Under the pieces are notes generated by a model, which worked only from the letters and a program-made list of their open reading frames with translations, was not told the origin of the DNA and did not search any database. A stretch of DNA of 17,594 bases from NCBI GenBank assembly GCA_934153805.1, contig CAKPFO010000035.1, positions 1 to 17,594 on the forward strand, read 5' to 3'. Both the position numbers and the translations under genes were made by a program. Shown here piece by piece: positions 9,476 through 15,530 of this stretch. Source of the stretch: an uncultured Clostridia bacterium (GTDB taxonomy: Bacteria > Bacillota > Clostridia > TANB77 > CAG-508). The stretch's first letter is position 1, and each line of letters begins with the position of its first letter.

Positions 9476-10264
9476 TTAGTTTATAGTTATATCCTTTCCT
9501 AATTCAATTTCACTACTATTATCATTTTTTATAAAAATTATTTCATACTCTTTGTTTGTTTCAAAATTTGCTTTTGGGATTGTAAAGTTTCCTGCTCCAA
9601 TATTAACATTTTGTAGTAAAATATTGGCTTTATCTAGTGTTACCTTGGTATTATCATAACTAATTGTTTTACTTTCAGTAAAATCATTTGTATTAATTTT
9701 TAATGTTACATATTCTCCATTATTTTCAAGTGCTGAGCTTATTTCATTATTACTCTTTTTCATTTTTATCTTTATGTTTGATACTATTTCTTTCTTATAT
9801 GGACTTATTGAATTTATTTTCACTTTTATATTAAACTCATCATTTGTAATTTCGCTATTTTTAGTAATTCTTAACACATAATTTTTAGTTGTTGCTGCGC
9901 CCCCTGTAATAGTTTGTTCTCCAGCCACTTCAGTATTTTTTTCATATATTTTGGCTGTAACTTCATTGTTAGTATCATCTTGTTTTTCTACATCTAAGTT
10001 AAATGATATATTTTCATCTGTTACTAAATTTTGATTTTCGTAATTCATTACACCAAAACCTATCTCTAAGGTATTAGTCCCATCCCATTCATTTGTATAA
10101 TTTCCATCAATGTCACTATTAAAATAAAATGATACTGATTCTATTGTGTGTACATCTTCAACTTTAAATATGTATTTTCCCATTGTTACTGACAATATCA
10201 AAAAAGAAATTATTACAATAGCTACAATTATAACCTTTCTATTCTGTTGTTTTCTTTTTCTCAT
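9476..10264 (-). CDS. Small secreted/anchored protein with SipW-type leader (third subunit-like gene)
   Basis: A 262-residue protein beginning MRKRKQQNRK, followed by a hydrophobic stretch (about 10-27) and MGKYIFK, the position where the two upstream relatives have AKY. The rest is beta-rich, lysine/asparagine-rich and has no enzymatic motif. The frame is open from 10303, but that would overlap the previous gene; ATG 10264 is chosen because AAAGGATGAG lies 8 nt before it and the hydrophobic leader starts right after. It lies 13 nt after the preceding gene and 26 nt before the giant protein gene, so all are surely co-transcribed. It is likely a cell-surface subunit or linker processed or retained with the TasA-like proteins, but sequence similarity to them is limited to the leader, so the role is inferred from context. 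Confidence 0.75.
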   Translation of the reverse strand: MRKRKQQNRKVIIVAIVIISFLILSVTMGKYIFKVEDVHTIESVSFYFNSDIDGNYTNEWDGTNTLEIGFGVMNYENQNLVTDENISFNLDVEKQDDTNNEVTAKIYEKNTEVAGEQTITGGAATTKNYVLRITKNSEITNDEFNIKVKINSISPYKKEIVSNIKIKMKKSNNEISSALENNGEYVTLKINTNDFTESKTISYDNTKVTLDKANILLQNVNIGAGNFTIPKANFETNKEYEIIFIKNDNSSEIELGKDITIN

Positions 10265-10277
10265 ATATCTCATCCTT

Positions 10278-10793
10278 TTAATCAACTTGTACAGCATTAA
10301 CAATCAATTTTATATAATCAATCGTTTTGCTATATTTATAACTATCATACTCTGTGCTTTGCGTGTTTTCTTTCCACTTTGTATCTAGCTTGTATTTATG
10401 ATTTATTCGCTCATCTGCTTTCATTACTATTTCTTCTGAAACATTTGTATTTAATTGTATTTCATCATATTCTGTAGTATTTTCATTATATTTATACAAT
10501 TTAAATTCTAATGGTAAATTTGCCATGTTTTCTAGTTCAATCGTATATTTTAATGTTACTTCATTTTTCTTTTCCTCTTTATTTGTTAATTCAAAATAAA
10601 ATTCCTGACTATTATTAGGGGTTGCCGGTGTAATTGGAACATTTATAACATTATCAGTTGTTATTCCTAACGCATATTTTGCAACTCTTCCTTCACTACT
10701 TCCTGCTGTTGCTCCATTATATTTTGCAAGTGAAAAATATGCCGCTAGTATTATTGTTACTACTGTTATTGCTAATAATATTTTCTTTTTCAT
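10278..10793 (-). CDS. TasA/CalY-like secreted subunit (second copy)
   Basis: A 171-residue protein with a hydrophobic leader (about 4-22) and the SipW-dependent signature LAKYNGATAGSSEGRVAKY (22-40). It aligns with the first gene of the operon in the leader, in the central ELTNK...LKYTIELEN...LPLEFK stretch and at the C-terminus (LIVNAVQVD against VIAKVTATQID), so the two are paralogs. TasA-type proteins are exported, cut by SipW and assembled into extracellular fibres; that function is inferred here. The start at ATG 10793 is 16 nt past the signal peptidase stop. The strongest upstream SD (AGGTGG) is unusually far away, about 15 nt, but no earlier in-frame start exists because a TGA intervenes. 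Confidence 0.8.
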   Translation of the reverse strand: MKKKILLAITVVTIILAAYFSLAKYNGATAGSSEGRVAKYALGITTDNVINVPITPATPNNSQEFYFELTNKEEKKNEVTLKYTIELENMANLPLEFKLYKYNENTTEYDEIQLNTNVSEEIVMKADERINHKYKLDTKWKENTQSTEYDSYKYSKTIDYIKLIVNAVQVD

Positions 10794-10809
10794 ATTCCAT
10801 TTTCACCAC

Positions 10810-11406
10810 CTATCTTTTGTTTTTTTCATATTCCATTCTTTTCTTATGTCTTAAATTAAGTTTTCTATTCTTTTTATAATTTTTGTATATGTATATACTC
10901 AATATTATTACTACTATCGTTGCTACAACTTTATTTTTTAGTATTATCATAATATTTCCGATTTTCGGTATTACTTTTATTACTTTTCCTTCAATATCTT
11001 CTTTTCTAATTTCTTCACTATCTTCTGTATTATTATTGTCTCCTTTTGTCTTATATATTTTTTCTCCGTTTTCATCCTCTGTTTTTTGGCTTATTCTATG
11101 TGTTATTACACTATGTCCTTTTCTGTATGAAATTACATCTCCTACTTGTAATTCTCCTTTTGTTTTTTGAGCAACTACTAGATCTCCTATATTTATATTT
11201 GGCTCCATACTTCCTGATATAATCACATATGTTTTTATTCCTAAAAAACTGGGAGTTTTATCAGGTTTTAGAATACTCTGCATTATCAGCGAAATATTGT
11301 ATGTCATTATTATTATTAAAATACTATATATGACTATATTTATACCTTTATTTACTCTATTCTCTATATTTTTTCTTTTTGTTATTTCTTGATTTGTATA
11401 TAACAT
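10810..11406 (-). CDS. sipW: SipW-type (ER-like) signal peptidase I
   Basis: A 198-residue membrane protease with membrane segments at about 21-43 and 155-176. The catalytic Ser66 is in SGSMEP (64-69). The general base is a histidine, His103 in HSVITHRI, not the lysine of ordinary bacterial signal peptidases; this Ser/His pair marks the SipW/archaeal/eukaryotic branch. A KGDNN...D box (121-129) completes the active site. The extracellular domain between the two membrane segments should cut leaders at the outer face of the membrane, and the likely substrates are the AKY-type leaders encoded next to it. AAGGA lies 7 nt before ATG 11406. The gene is 126 nt after the first TasA-like gene, with a stem-loop in the gap, and 16 nt before the second. 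The lysine/arginine-rich tail after 176 should be cytoplasmic. Confidence 0.92.
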   Translation of the reverse strand: MLYTNQEITKRKNIENRVNKGINIVIYSILIIIMTYNISLIMQSILKPDKTPSFLGIKTYVIISGSMEPNINIGDLVVAQKTKGELQVGDVISYRKGHSVITHRISQKTEDENGEKIYKTKGDNNNTEDSEEIRKEDIEGKVIKVIPKIGNIMIILKNKVVATIVVIILSIYIYKNYKKNRKLNLRHKKRMEYEKNKR

Positions 11407-11490
11407 ATCTCTTTCCTTTTCTTTTGCTTCTTTTTCTTAATATACTCGTAAAAATCTTCTTCTAAATACTTTTACCAATATATTATGACG

Positions 11491-11523
11491 AAAGCTCTAT
11501 TTTTTTCATCTTAATAGAGCTTT
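11491..11523 (-). other. Stem-loop between first TasA-like gene and sipW
   Basis: AAAGCTCTATT (11491-11501) and AATAGAGCTTT (11513-11523) form a perfect 11-bp stem with an 11-nt loop, 9 nt after the stop of the first operon gene. On the minus (coding) strand it is followed by CGTCATA and not by a T run; the T-rich tail is on the other strand. It could be a partial terminator or mRNA 3'-end stabiliser that lets the abundant subunit be made in excess over the protease. Confidence 0.6.
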
Positions 11524-11532
11524 CTTTTTATA

Positions 11533-12129
11533 TTAGTCTATTTGTGTTGCAGTTACTTTAGCTATTACTTTTAATTTTGCTGTTCCATCTTTTCCCAATG
11601 TTACATCTGTTGCATCATTTCCTTCGTATGCCCATTTCCATTGTACTGTTATTGTTTTACTTCCATTATTAGCAGCTAATTTTGTATCTGCATCATTTGC
11701 TATTACATTTGTCAAACTATCTGTCCATGTTTCTCCACCGTTTACTGAAAATTGTACTGGTATTGATTCTGTATTTTCTATAGTATATTCTATACCATAT
11801 TTTGCTGATACTTCTGATTTATTTTCTAATACTAATTCAAAACTTCCGCTTGTTCCAGGTGCTATTACTTTATCTGAATTAGCAGATACTACGTCTGTTT
11901 CTGTTGTTCCTTCTGTATCTGTTATTGTTTTAAACAAATCAAATTCAAATGTGTCTGTTGCTACTATGTCATTATTGCCTACTTTAAAACTCCATTTTGC
12001 TACTCTTGCTGTGTCACTTCCTGCTCCACTGCTTAAGTATTTTGCATATGAACTTGCTACTAGTATTAAAGCTATTAAGGCTAGTATCAGTGCTATTGTT
12101 ATTAATCTTGTTTTTTTGTTTTCTTTCAC
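11533..12129 (-). CDS. TasA/CalY-like SipW-dependent secreted protein, first gene of the operon
   Basis: A 198-residue exported protein with a charged start, a hydrophobic leader (about 8-27) and the signature SYAKYLSSGAGSDTARVAKWSF (27-48) of SipW-dependent leaders. The mature part is beta-rich and acidic/threonine-rich, ending KVTATQID. TasA/CalY proteins form extracellular fibres in biofilms; assignment to that role rests on the leader, the adjacent SipW-type peptidase and a paralog two genes downstream. The start is GTG at 12129, supported by GAAAGGGGG 8 nt upstream and by a leader that begins immediately. It is the head gene of the operon and lies just beyond the left arm of the invertible segment, so its transcription should depend on that segment's orientation. 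No convincing minus-strand promoter is present upstream in the sequenced orientation. Confidence 0.85.
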   Translation of the reverse strand: MKENKKTRLITIALILALIALILVASSYAKYLSSGAGSDTARVAKWSFKVGNNDIVATDTFEFDLFKTITDTEGTTETDVVSANSDKVIAPGTSGSFELVLENKSEVSAKYGIEYTIENTESIPVQFSVNGGETWTDSLTNVIANDADTKLAANNGSKTITVQWKWAYEGNDATDVTLGKDGTAKLKVIAKVTATQID

Positions 12130-12137
12130 GTTTCTTT

Positions 12138-12146
12138 CCCCCTTTC
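12138..12146 (-). promoter_or_regulatory. Ribosome binding site setting a GTG start
   Basis: GAAAGGGGG on the minus strand, 8 nt before GTG 12129. No in-frame ATG at a suitable distance competes, so this site fixes the GTG as the start of the first operon gene. Confidence 0.75.
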
Positions 12147-12160
12147 TTTTGTGCTTATTT

Positions 12161-12189
12161 TTTTCCTCAAGTTGTATACTTAAAGAAAA
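12161..12189 (+). other. Left recombination site of the invertible segment
   Basis: The arms TTTTCCTCAAGT (12161-12172) and ACTTAAAGAAAA (12178-12189) surround the 5-nt spacer TGTAT (12173-12177); the arms match as inverted repeats at 10 of 12 positions. Bases 12169-12188 are the exact reverse complement of 12345-12364. Two arms around a short spacer is the usual core-site layout for tyrosine recombinases, with strand exchange in the spacer. Confidence 0.8.
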
Positions 12190-12364
12190 TGTTCAAATGC
12201 TCATAATGTAGCAATGCCAATACATAAAACATGTTTTAGTCTTTGAAAATTGTACTCTATTTACCTAGAAATATTTTTTCGACAAATGTTAAAAAATATA
12301 TTGATAAATAAAGCTTTTATTGCTATAATGAATTTAAGTTGTTATTTCTTTAAGTATACAACTT
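12169..12364. other. Invertible promoter segment (phase switch), sequenced in the predicted OFF orientation
   Basis: A 196-bp segment bounded by perfect 20-bp inverted repeats (12169-12188 and 12345-12364). It lies between a tyrosine recombinase gene and the first gene of the TasA/SipW/giant-protein operon. It contains a single near-consensus promoter, which points right, away from the operon. Inversion about the centre would map the -10 box to about 12204-12209 on the minus strand, giving a leader of about 68 nt before GTG 12129. The layout matches the established type of invertible promoter switches run by adjacent tyrosine recombinases (for example fimS of E. coli and the cwpV and flagellar switches of Clostridioides difficile). 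Actual inversion is inferred, not seen, since only one orientation is present. Confidence 0.85.
12301..12329 (+). promoter_or_regulatory. Outward promoter inside the invertible segment
   Basis: TTGATA (12301-12306) and TATAAT (12324-12329) are separated by 17 nt; the boxes match the sigma-A consensus at 5 of 6 and 6 of 6 positions. It is the strongest promoter in the region, yet on the plus strand it faces only the 3' end of the recombinase gene. After inversion it would drive the surface operon. Confidence 0.85.
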
Positions 12365-12374
12365 AAAGAAATAA
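12342..12374 (+). other. Right recombination site; 33-bp palindrome that can also stop OFF-state transcription
   Basis: Perfect 14-bp arms TTATTTCTTTAAGT (12342-12355) and ACTTAAAGAAATAA (12361-12374) surround the spacer ATACA (12356-12360), the reverse complement of the left spacer. The site ends 1 nt before the recombinase stop codon. On the plus strand the palindrome lies a few nucleotides past the expected start of the internal promoter and is followed by TTTATATTTTTT, so the OFF-state transcript should fold and stop at once. On the minus strand there is no T run after it, so weak read-through from the recombinase gene toward the operon is possible. Confidence 0.8.
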
Positions 12375-12375
12375 T

Positions 12376-13317
12376 TTATATTTTTTCTAAATATTTTTTC
12401 TTAGTTTGGTAAGAAGAATGAACATAAATATTCAAAGTTATATTTACATTAGCATGTCCAAGAATTTCACTTAATGTTTTTATATCCATTCCTACATTTA
12501 TACATTCACTTGCAAATGAATGACGCAAACAATGAAATTTATGTGGCTGTATTTTACATTTTTTTAATACTCTTTTATAGATATATTGATAACTTCTAGG
12601 TTCAACATATCTTTCAGACTTTCCAGTTAAGAAAAAATCTTCTTCTTCATATTTCTTTTTTAATGGTTTTAAAATACTATATAATTTATTAGAAATTGGT
12701 ATTTGCCTTACAGAATTTTTCGTTTTAGGCTTGTCAATTATTACTTTTGTCTTTTTTAAATTTTCATCATAAATTCTTTCTAATGTTGCCTGTACATAAA
12801 TAATTCTTTTTTCCAGATTAATATCTTTCCATTTTAAAGCACAAATTTCTCCAATTCTAAGGCCTGTATTCATGCATATTATGATTCCTAGTTCTTTTAA
12901 ATTATTATCTTTTATACAATATTCCTCTATTCTTCTTTTTTCTCCTTTACTAAATACAATTATATTTTCTACATCTAATTTAGGTACTATTATTTTTTTG
13001 TTTTTTATTTTTCCTCCATATTCATTTTCTATATAATTTAATATCGATTTTAAAACACATATTATGTCTCTTACTGTTTTGGGTGCTAATTCTAAATTTA
13101 ATTCGTTTATTAAGTCATTAAAGTTATATCTTTCAAGCTCTATTATTTTCTTTTCTTGCAAATATGGTCTTAAATACTTATTAATCATATACTCATAATT
13201 GGAATATGATGATTTCTTTATCATCCTTTTCTTGTATGAAAGCCACTCTTCCACAACATCATTAAACGAAAGAGTTATATTCGTTTTCTTTCTCTTTATT
13301 ATTTCTAAAATATTCAT
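12376..13317 (-). CDS. Tyrosine recombinase, probable invertase of the adjacent promoter segment
   Basis: A 313-residue site-specific recombinase of the phage-integrase/Xer family. The N-terminal core-binding domain (about 15-105) is followed by a catalytic domain with Arg154 (TGLRIGE), a lysine near 198-200 (KTKNSVRQIP), His262 and Arg265 (FHCLRHSFAS), His288 (LGHAN) and the nucleophile Tyr298 (NIYVH). All catalytic residues are present, so it should be active. Family members cut and rejoin DNA at two-arm sites through a 3'-phosphotyrosine link. No phage or integrative-element genes lie alongside; instead it directly abuts a pair of inverted core sites, which argues for DNA inversion and not integration. 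The start at ATG 13317 follows GGGAGG closely (2 nt), so the true start is slightly uncertain, but no better one is close by. An IS200 lies just upstream. Confidence 0.92.
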   Translation of the reverse strand: MNILEIIKRKKTNITLSFNDVVEEWLSYKKRMIKKSSYSNYEYMINKYLRPYLQEKKIIELERYNFNDLINELNLELAPKTVRDIICVLKSILNYIENEYGGKIKNKKIIVPKLDVENIIVFSKGEKRRIEEYCIKDNNLKELGIIICMNTGLRIGEICALKWKDINLEKRIIYVQATLERIYDENLKKTKVIIDKPKTKNSVRQIPISNKLYSILKPLKKKYEEEDFFLTGKSERYVEPRSYQYIYKRVLKKCKIQPHKFHCLRHSFASECINVGMDIKTLSEILGHANVNITLNIYVHSSYQTKKKYLEKI

Positions 13318-13351
13318 TACCTCCCTTGTTCCTCCTTCCGCATCACATTGT

Positions 13352-13380
13352 AATATAAGAAGTAGGTTTATTTGTTGTAA
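13352..13380 (-). promoter_or_regulatory. Possible recombinase promoter
   Basis: Minus-strand TTACAA (13375-13380) and TATATT (13352-13357) with a 17-nt gap, 35 nt before the recombinase ATG. The -35 box is poor (3 of 6), suggesting weak expression. It lies downstream of the IS200 terminator, so the recombinase should be transcribed independently of the insertion sequence. Confidence 0.35.
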
Positions 13381-13435
13381 TTATTTGCACTTCATACATT
13401 TTTTATTCAATTTTACTGTCGTATTTGTTTGCATA

Positions 13436-13462
13436 ATAAAAATCCTCCGGCATAGCCGGAGG
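13436..13462 (-). terminator. IS200 right-end hairpin / terminator
   Basis: CCTCCGGC (13444-13451) and GCCGGAGG (13455-13462) form a perfect 8-bp GC-rich stem with a 3-nt loop. On the minus strand it is followed by ATTTTTATTAT, so it serves as an intrinsic terminator downstream of the transposase gene. Its core CCGGC-ATA-GCCGG recurs at the other end of the element (14148-14160), so it is probably also the subterminal hairpin recognised by the transposase. Confidence 0.75.
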
Positions 13463-13476
13463 TATTTTACTCATAA

Positions 13477-13561
13477 CGCCCATAGGGCTATGTTACAAGC
13501 AGAGCCTCAAGGCTCATAGCTGTTCCGACGCATGCGTCTCTTATGACCCGTTAAACGGGTC
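13477..13561. repeat. Cluster of four hairpins around the transposase 3' end
   Basis: In 85 bp there are four short perfect stems: GCCC-ATA-GGGC (13478-13488), GAGCC-TCAA-GGCTC (13502-13515), the palindrome GACGCATGCGTC (13527-13538) and GACCCGT-TAA-ACGGGTC (13545-13561). The last overlaps the final codons of the transposase gene. Together with the right-end hairpin this makes five in about 120 bp, much richer in GC than the surroundings. Confidence 0.7.
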
Positions 13562-14041
13562 TTTATATTCTTTTATTGATATTTGATCATACATCATATC
13601 TTCCTGTAATTGATTTCTTACATATTCTGCTATTCTTTTTGCATTTTTACCTACCGTGTCTACATAGTATCCACGGCACCAAAAACTTCGCTGCCCAAAT
13701 TTGTATTTCAAATTTGACCACCTCTGGAAAATTATGAGGCTGCTTTTGCCCTTTAATATTCCCATATATTTTGAAACTGATAACTTTGGCGGTATTTCAA
13801 CAAACATATGAACATGATCTGGGCATACTTCAGCCTCTATAATTTTCACTTCCTGCCACTCTGAAATATCTCGCAATATTTTTCCAATTTCTAATCTTTT
13901 CTGCCCATAAAAAATTTTTCTCCTATATTTAGGCGTAAATACTATATGATATTTGCAATTCCATTTTGTATGTGATAAACTTGACATTGTATCATATGTA
14001 GTACTTTCTTCTTTAGTTTTTTTACTGAATATACTATTCAT
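13541..14041 (-). CDS. tnpA: IS200-type transposase TnpA (HUH Y1)
   Basis: A 166-residue single-strand transposase. It has the opening SHTKWNCKYHIVFTPKYRRK, the metal-binding HUH motif DHVHMFV (His76 and His78) and the nucleophile Tyr140 in AEYVRNQ, all intact. Family members are about 150 residues and move a single DNA strand by cutting next to subterminal hairpins. ATG 14041 is chosen because GAAAGGAG (14052-14059) lies 10 nt upstream; the frame is open further to 14089 but with no SD, and the ATG at 13987 would give the shorter classical start MSSLSHTKW. Translation is probably restrained by the inverted repeat that buries the SD. A broken copy of the first 33 codons lies at 15531-15630. 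Confidence 0.93.
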   Translation of the reverse strand: MNSIFSKKTKEESTTYDTMSSLSHTKWNCKYHIVFTPKYRRKIFYGQKRLEIGKILRDISEWQEVKIIEAEVCPDHVHMFVEIPPKLSVSKYMGILKGKSSLIIFQRWSNLKYKFGQRSFWCRGYYVDTVGKNAKRIAEYVRNQLQEDMMYDQISIKEYKDPFNGS

Positions 14042-14047
14042 TGATAC

Positions 14048-14117
14048 GCAACTCCTTTCATTTATTTTATCATTTATGCGTCGAAACATATTGATATTAT
14101 AACATGAAAGGAGTTGC
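14048..14117 (-). promoter_or_regulatory. SD-sequestering inverted repeat with internal tnpA promoter
   Basis: A perfect 14-bp inverted repeat: 14048-14061 and 14104-14117 (GCAACTCCTTTCAT and its complement). The inner arm contains the tnpA Shine-Dalgarno. TATAAT on the minus strand lies at 14096-14101, between the arms, so a transcript begun there (near 14089) would lack the outer arm and leave the SD free. Only read-through from upstream would contain both arms and hide the SD. IS10 and IS200 are known to use such foldback protection; its operation here is inferred. The same arrangement is preserved in the duplicate at 15637-15706. Confidence 0.7.
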
Positions 14118-14178
14118 TTTGCTACAAAGCTAAAGCCTATGTTACTACCGGCATAGCCGGAAGGTTATTCATACTAAA

Positions 14179-14220
14179 AAAGAAAGAGAGATTTTGAATT
14201 TTCAAAATTTCTCTTTCTTT
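14179..14220 (-). terminator. Terminator of the first lectin-fold gene (bidirectional)
   Basis: A 20-nt arm at 14179-14198 pairs with 14201-14220 (one G-U pair), followed on the minus strand by a run of T. It lies 24 nt after the stop codon at 14245. The duplicate at 15769-15810 is a perfect 20-bp version. Confidence 0.8.
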
Positions 14221-14244
14221 TCGTTGATCAATAGGTATGTCTCA

Positions 14245-15288
14245 CTAAGCCAGCCAGAGAGCAACTCTTAAGCCTTCTTGATCGTCATCTAATTCTCTTT
14301 CTATTTCATGTCTAGTCGCTGCAGCATAACTAGAACCATATCCGCCTCCTCTTCGGATTCTTTTTCCTCCATTTGCTAACTCTTGGGTCATAGTATATAC
14401 ATTTCCTGTGAAATCGTATATACCATTGGTGCATGCCTCTTTGGTTTCACCAGTCTTTTTTAACCCTGCAGTCCCAAAAAATTCACCCATATCATCATAA
14501 TGACCCCAGTTTTCTGAATTTTTGATGATTTCTTTTTCTGTCCTTGCTTTGGTCTGCAAAAACCACTGCAGTACCGAATCATATTCGGCACCATAAAGCA
14601 TATGGCTTTTTACATGATTTTCATTAATCATGTTGCTTGCTAAACCTTTAGCATAGTCAAACTTGAGGTTAACCCATGGATACTCTCCTGCTACTGATTG
14701 CGCAGCCCCACTTCTTTTATTGTGGGATATTGTATACCGAGAAATATAAAATCCTCCATATTTCTCTACACTCTGGTACTGGGCTTTCAATTCACTTTTC
14801 CAATTTTCGAAATATTTATTATCCCAAAAAGCCTTCTCAAACCGTCTTCTACCAAACTGCTCTTGGAAAGTGATCCCACCTAGTGTGGCATTTCTTTCCA
14901 AGAATCCAACTGGAACCCAGACAAATTGACTTCTGTCATATTTGTCTAGGTGTTCAATTACGAACCCTTTTTTCCACTTTCCCTCTACATAGAAGAAACC
15001 ATCTGGAATTGGTGGATTTTTGTAATCGCCTATCACTTGCCGATTCTGTTTTGAAATGAAAACCTCTGGTTCTGAGGTTTCGGAAACTGAAACCGAATCT
15101 GAATCTGAAATTGACTCTTTTTTCTTTTTGCCACTTTTTTCCTTGACTTGTATCGTCTTTATCTGTGGCTCATCACTATTACTACTAGTGTCTTGGGCAG
15201 TGGCAATAATAATTAATTTTTCCTTTTTCTCTTCTACTTTAAACTGAATGCCATCACCTTTTAACACAATTTTCTTATACTGTTTCAT
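14245..15288 (-). CDS. FGE-sulfatase/C-type-lectin-fold protein, copy A
   Basis: A 347-residue protein without signal peptide or membrane segment. Residues 1-57 form a lysine-rich N-terminal module ending KSGKKKKE, followed by a Ser/Asp/Glu linker (59-74). The C-terminal two thirds (about 95-347) has the SUMF1/FGE-type fold signature: FVWVPVG (122-128), GGFYISRY (178-185), GEYPWV (201-206), NGIYDFTGNVYTMTQE (288-303), RGGGY (313-317) and a closing GLRVALW. The cysteine pair needed for formylglycine formation is absent from the RGG region (YGSSYAAATRHE), so true FGE activity is unlikely. This fold is often used as a ligand-binding lectin domain, including targets of diversity-generating retroelements. 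The ATG at 15288 follows AGGAGG, 8 nt upstream, and the gene has its own promoter and terminator. It is a tandem paralog of 15833-16891. Its partner or ligand is unknown. Confidence 0.8.
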   Translation of the reverse strand: MKQYKKIVLKGDGIQFKVEEKKEKLIIIATAQDTSSNSDEPQIKTIQVKEKSGKKKKESISDSDSVSVSETSEPEVFISKQNRQVIGDYKNPPIPDGFFYVEGKWKKGFVIEHLDKYDRSQFVWVPVGFLERNATLGGITFQEQFGRRRFEKAFWDNKYFENWKSELKAQYQSVEKYGGFYISRYTISHNKRSGAAQSVAGEYPWVNLKFDYAKGLASNMINENHVKSHMLYGAEYDSVLQWFLQTKARTEKEIIKNSENWGHYDDMGEFFGTAGLKKTGETKEACTNGIYDFTGNVYTMTQELANGGKRIRRGGGYGSSYAAATRHEIERELDDDQEGLRVALWLA

Positions 15289-15351
15289 TGTTTATTCCTC
15301 CTTTTGTCTGCTCTACAGTATTTCTACATGGCTTTTGCCATTTACATAACA

Positions 15352-15380
15352 ATTATATCATATTTGTTTTATTTTGTAAA
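15352..15380 (-). promoter_or_regulatory. Promoter of lectin-fold copy A
   Basis: Minus-strand TTTACA (15375-15380) and TATAAT (15352-15357), 17 nt apart, a strong sigma-A match about 63 nt before the ATG. The palindrome found over the same place in copy B is broken here: identity to copy B ends at 15397, inside the outer arm. Confidence 0.8.
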
Positions 15381-15397
15381 TAGTTTATTAAGTAAAC

Positions 15398-15530
15398 CAG
15401 TAGTGACGAATAAAAATTTTTTTCTTAGAAAATTAAGTTTTTTAACGTTTATTTTTTAGATATTCTTCGCAATGTAGTATTATCAATGCTTTCAAAGTTG
15501 TACTTTTTTTATAAAAAGCCTGCAAAGTCC
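15398..15530. other. Junction sequence between the two duplicated units
   Basis: 133 bp of AT-rich DNA not shared by the two copies. A chance open frame fuses the IS200 fragment to about 30 unrelated codons ending at 15442 (tail reading TLKALIILHCEEYLKNKR). I recognise no gene in it; it may be a scrap left by the event that truncated the second IS200. Confidence 0.5.

Larger units (their letters stand above)
13436..14165 (-). mobile_element. IS200/IS605-family insertion sequence (IS200 type, transposase only)
   Basis: The element consists of one TnpA gene flanked by subterminal hairpins that share the core CCGGC-ATA-GCCGG (13444-13462 and 14148-14160). No TnpB gene accompanies it. The exact ends are not visible because this family has no terminal inverted repeats or target duplications; the limits given are the outer edges of the hairpins plus a few bases. 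It sits between the recombinase and the first lectin-fold gene, and a 5' part of the same element is present again at 15531-15750. Confidence 0.8.

Noticed and set aside
12376..13317. Recombinase as the integrase of a prophage or integrative element
   Set aside because: No phage, conjugation or excisionase genes and no tRNA attachment site are near; the gene abuts paired inverted core sites, which fits inversion better.
14253..14350. Variable C-terminal codons of the lectin-fold gene as a diversity-generating retroelement target
   Set aside because: No reverse transcriptase or template repeat lies in the window; the copies differ at synonymous third positions and by an indel, which adenine-directed mutagenesis does not produce.
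15490..15515. Third recombination site (CAAAGTTGTACTTT resembles CAAGTTGTATACTT)
   Set aside because: Gaps are needed to align it, there are no matching arms, and the likeness in AT-rich DNA can be chance.
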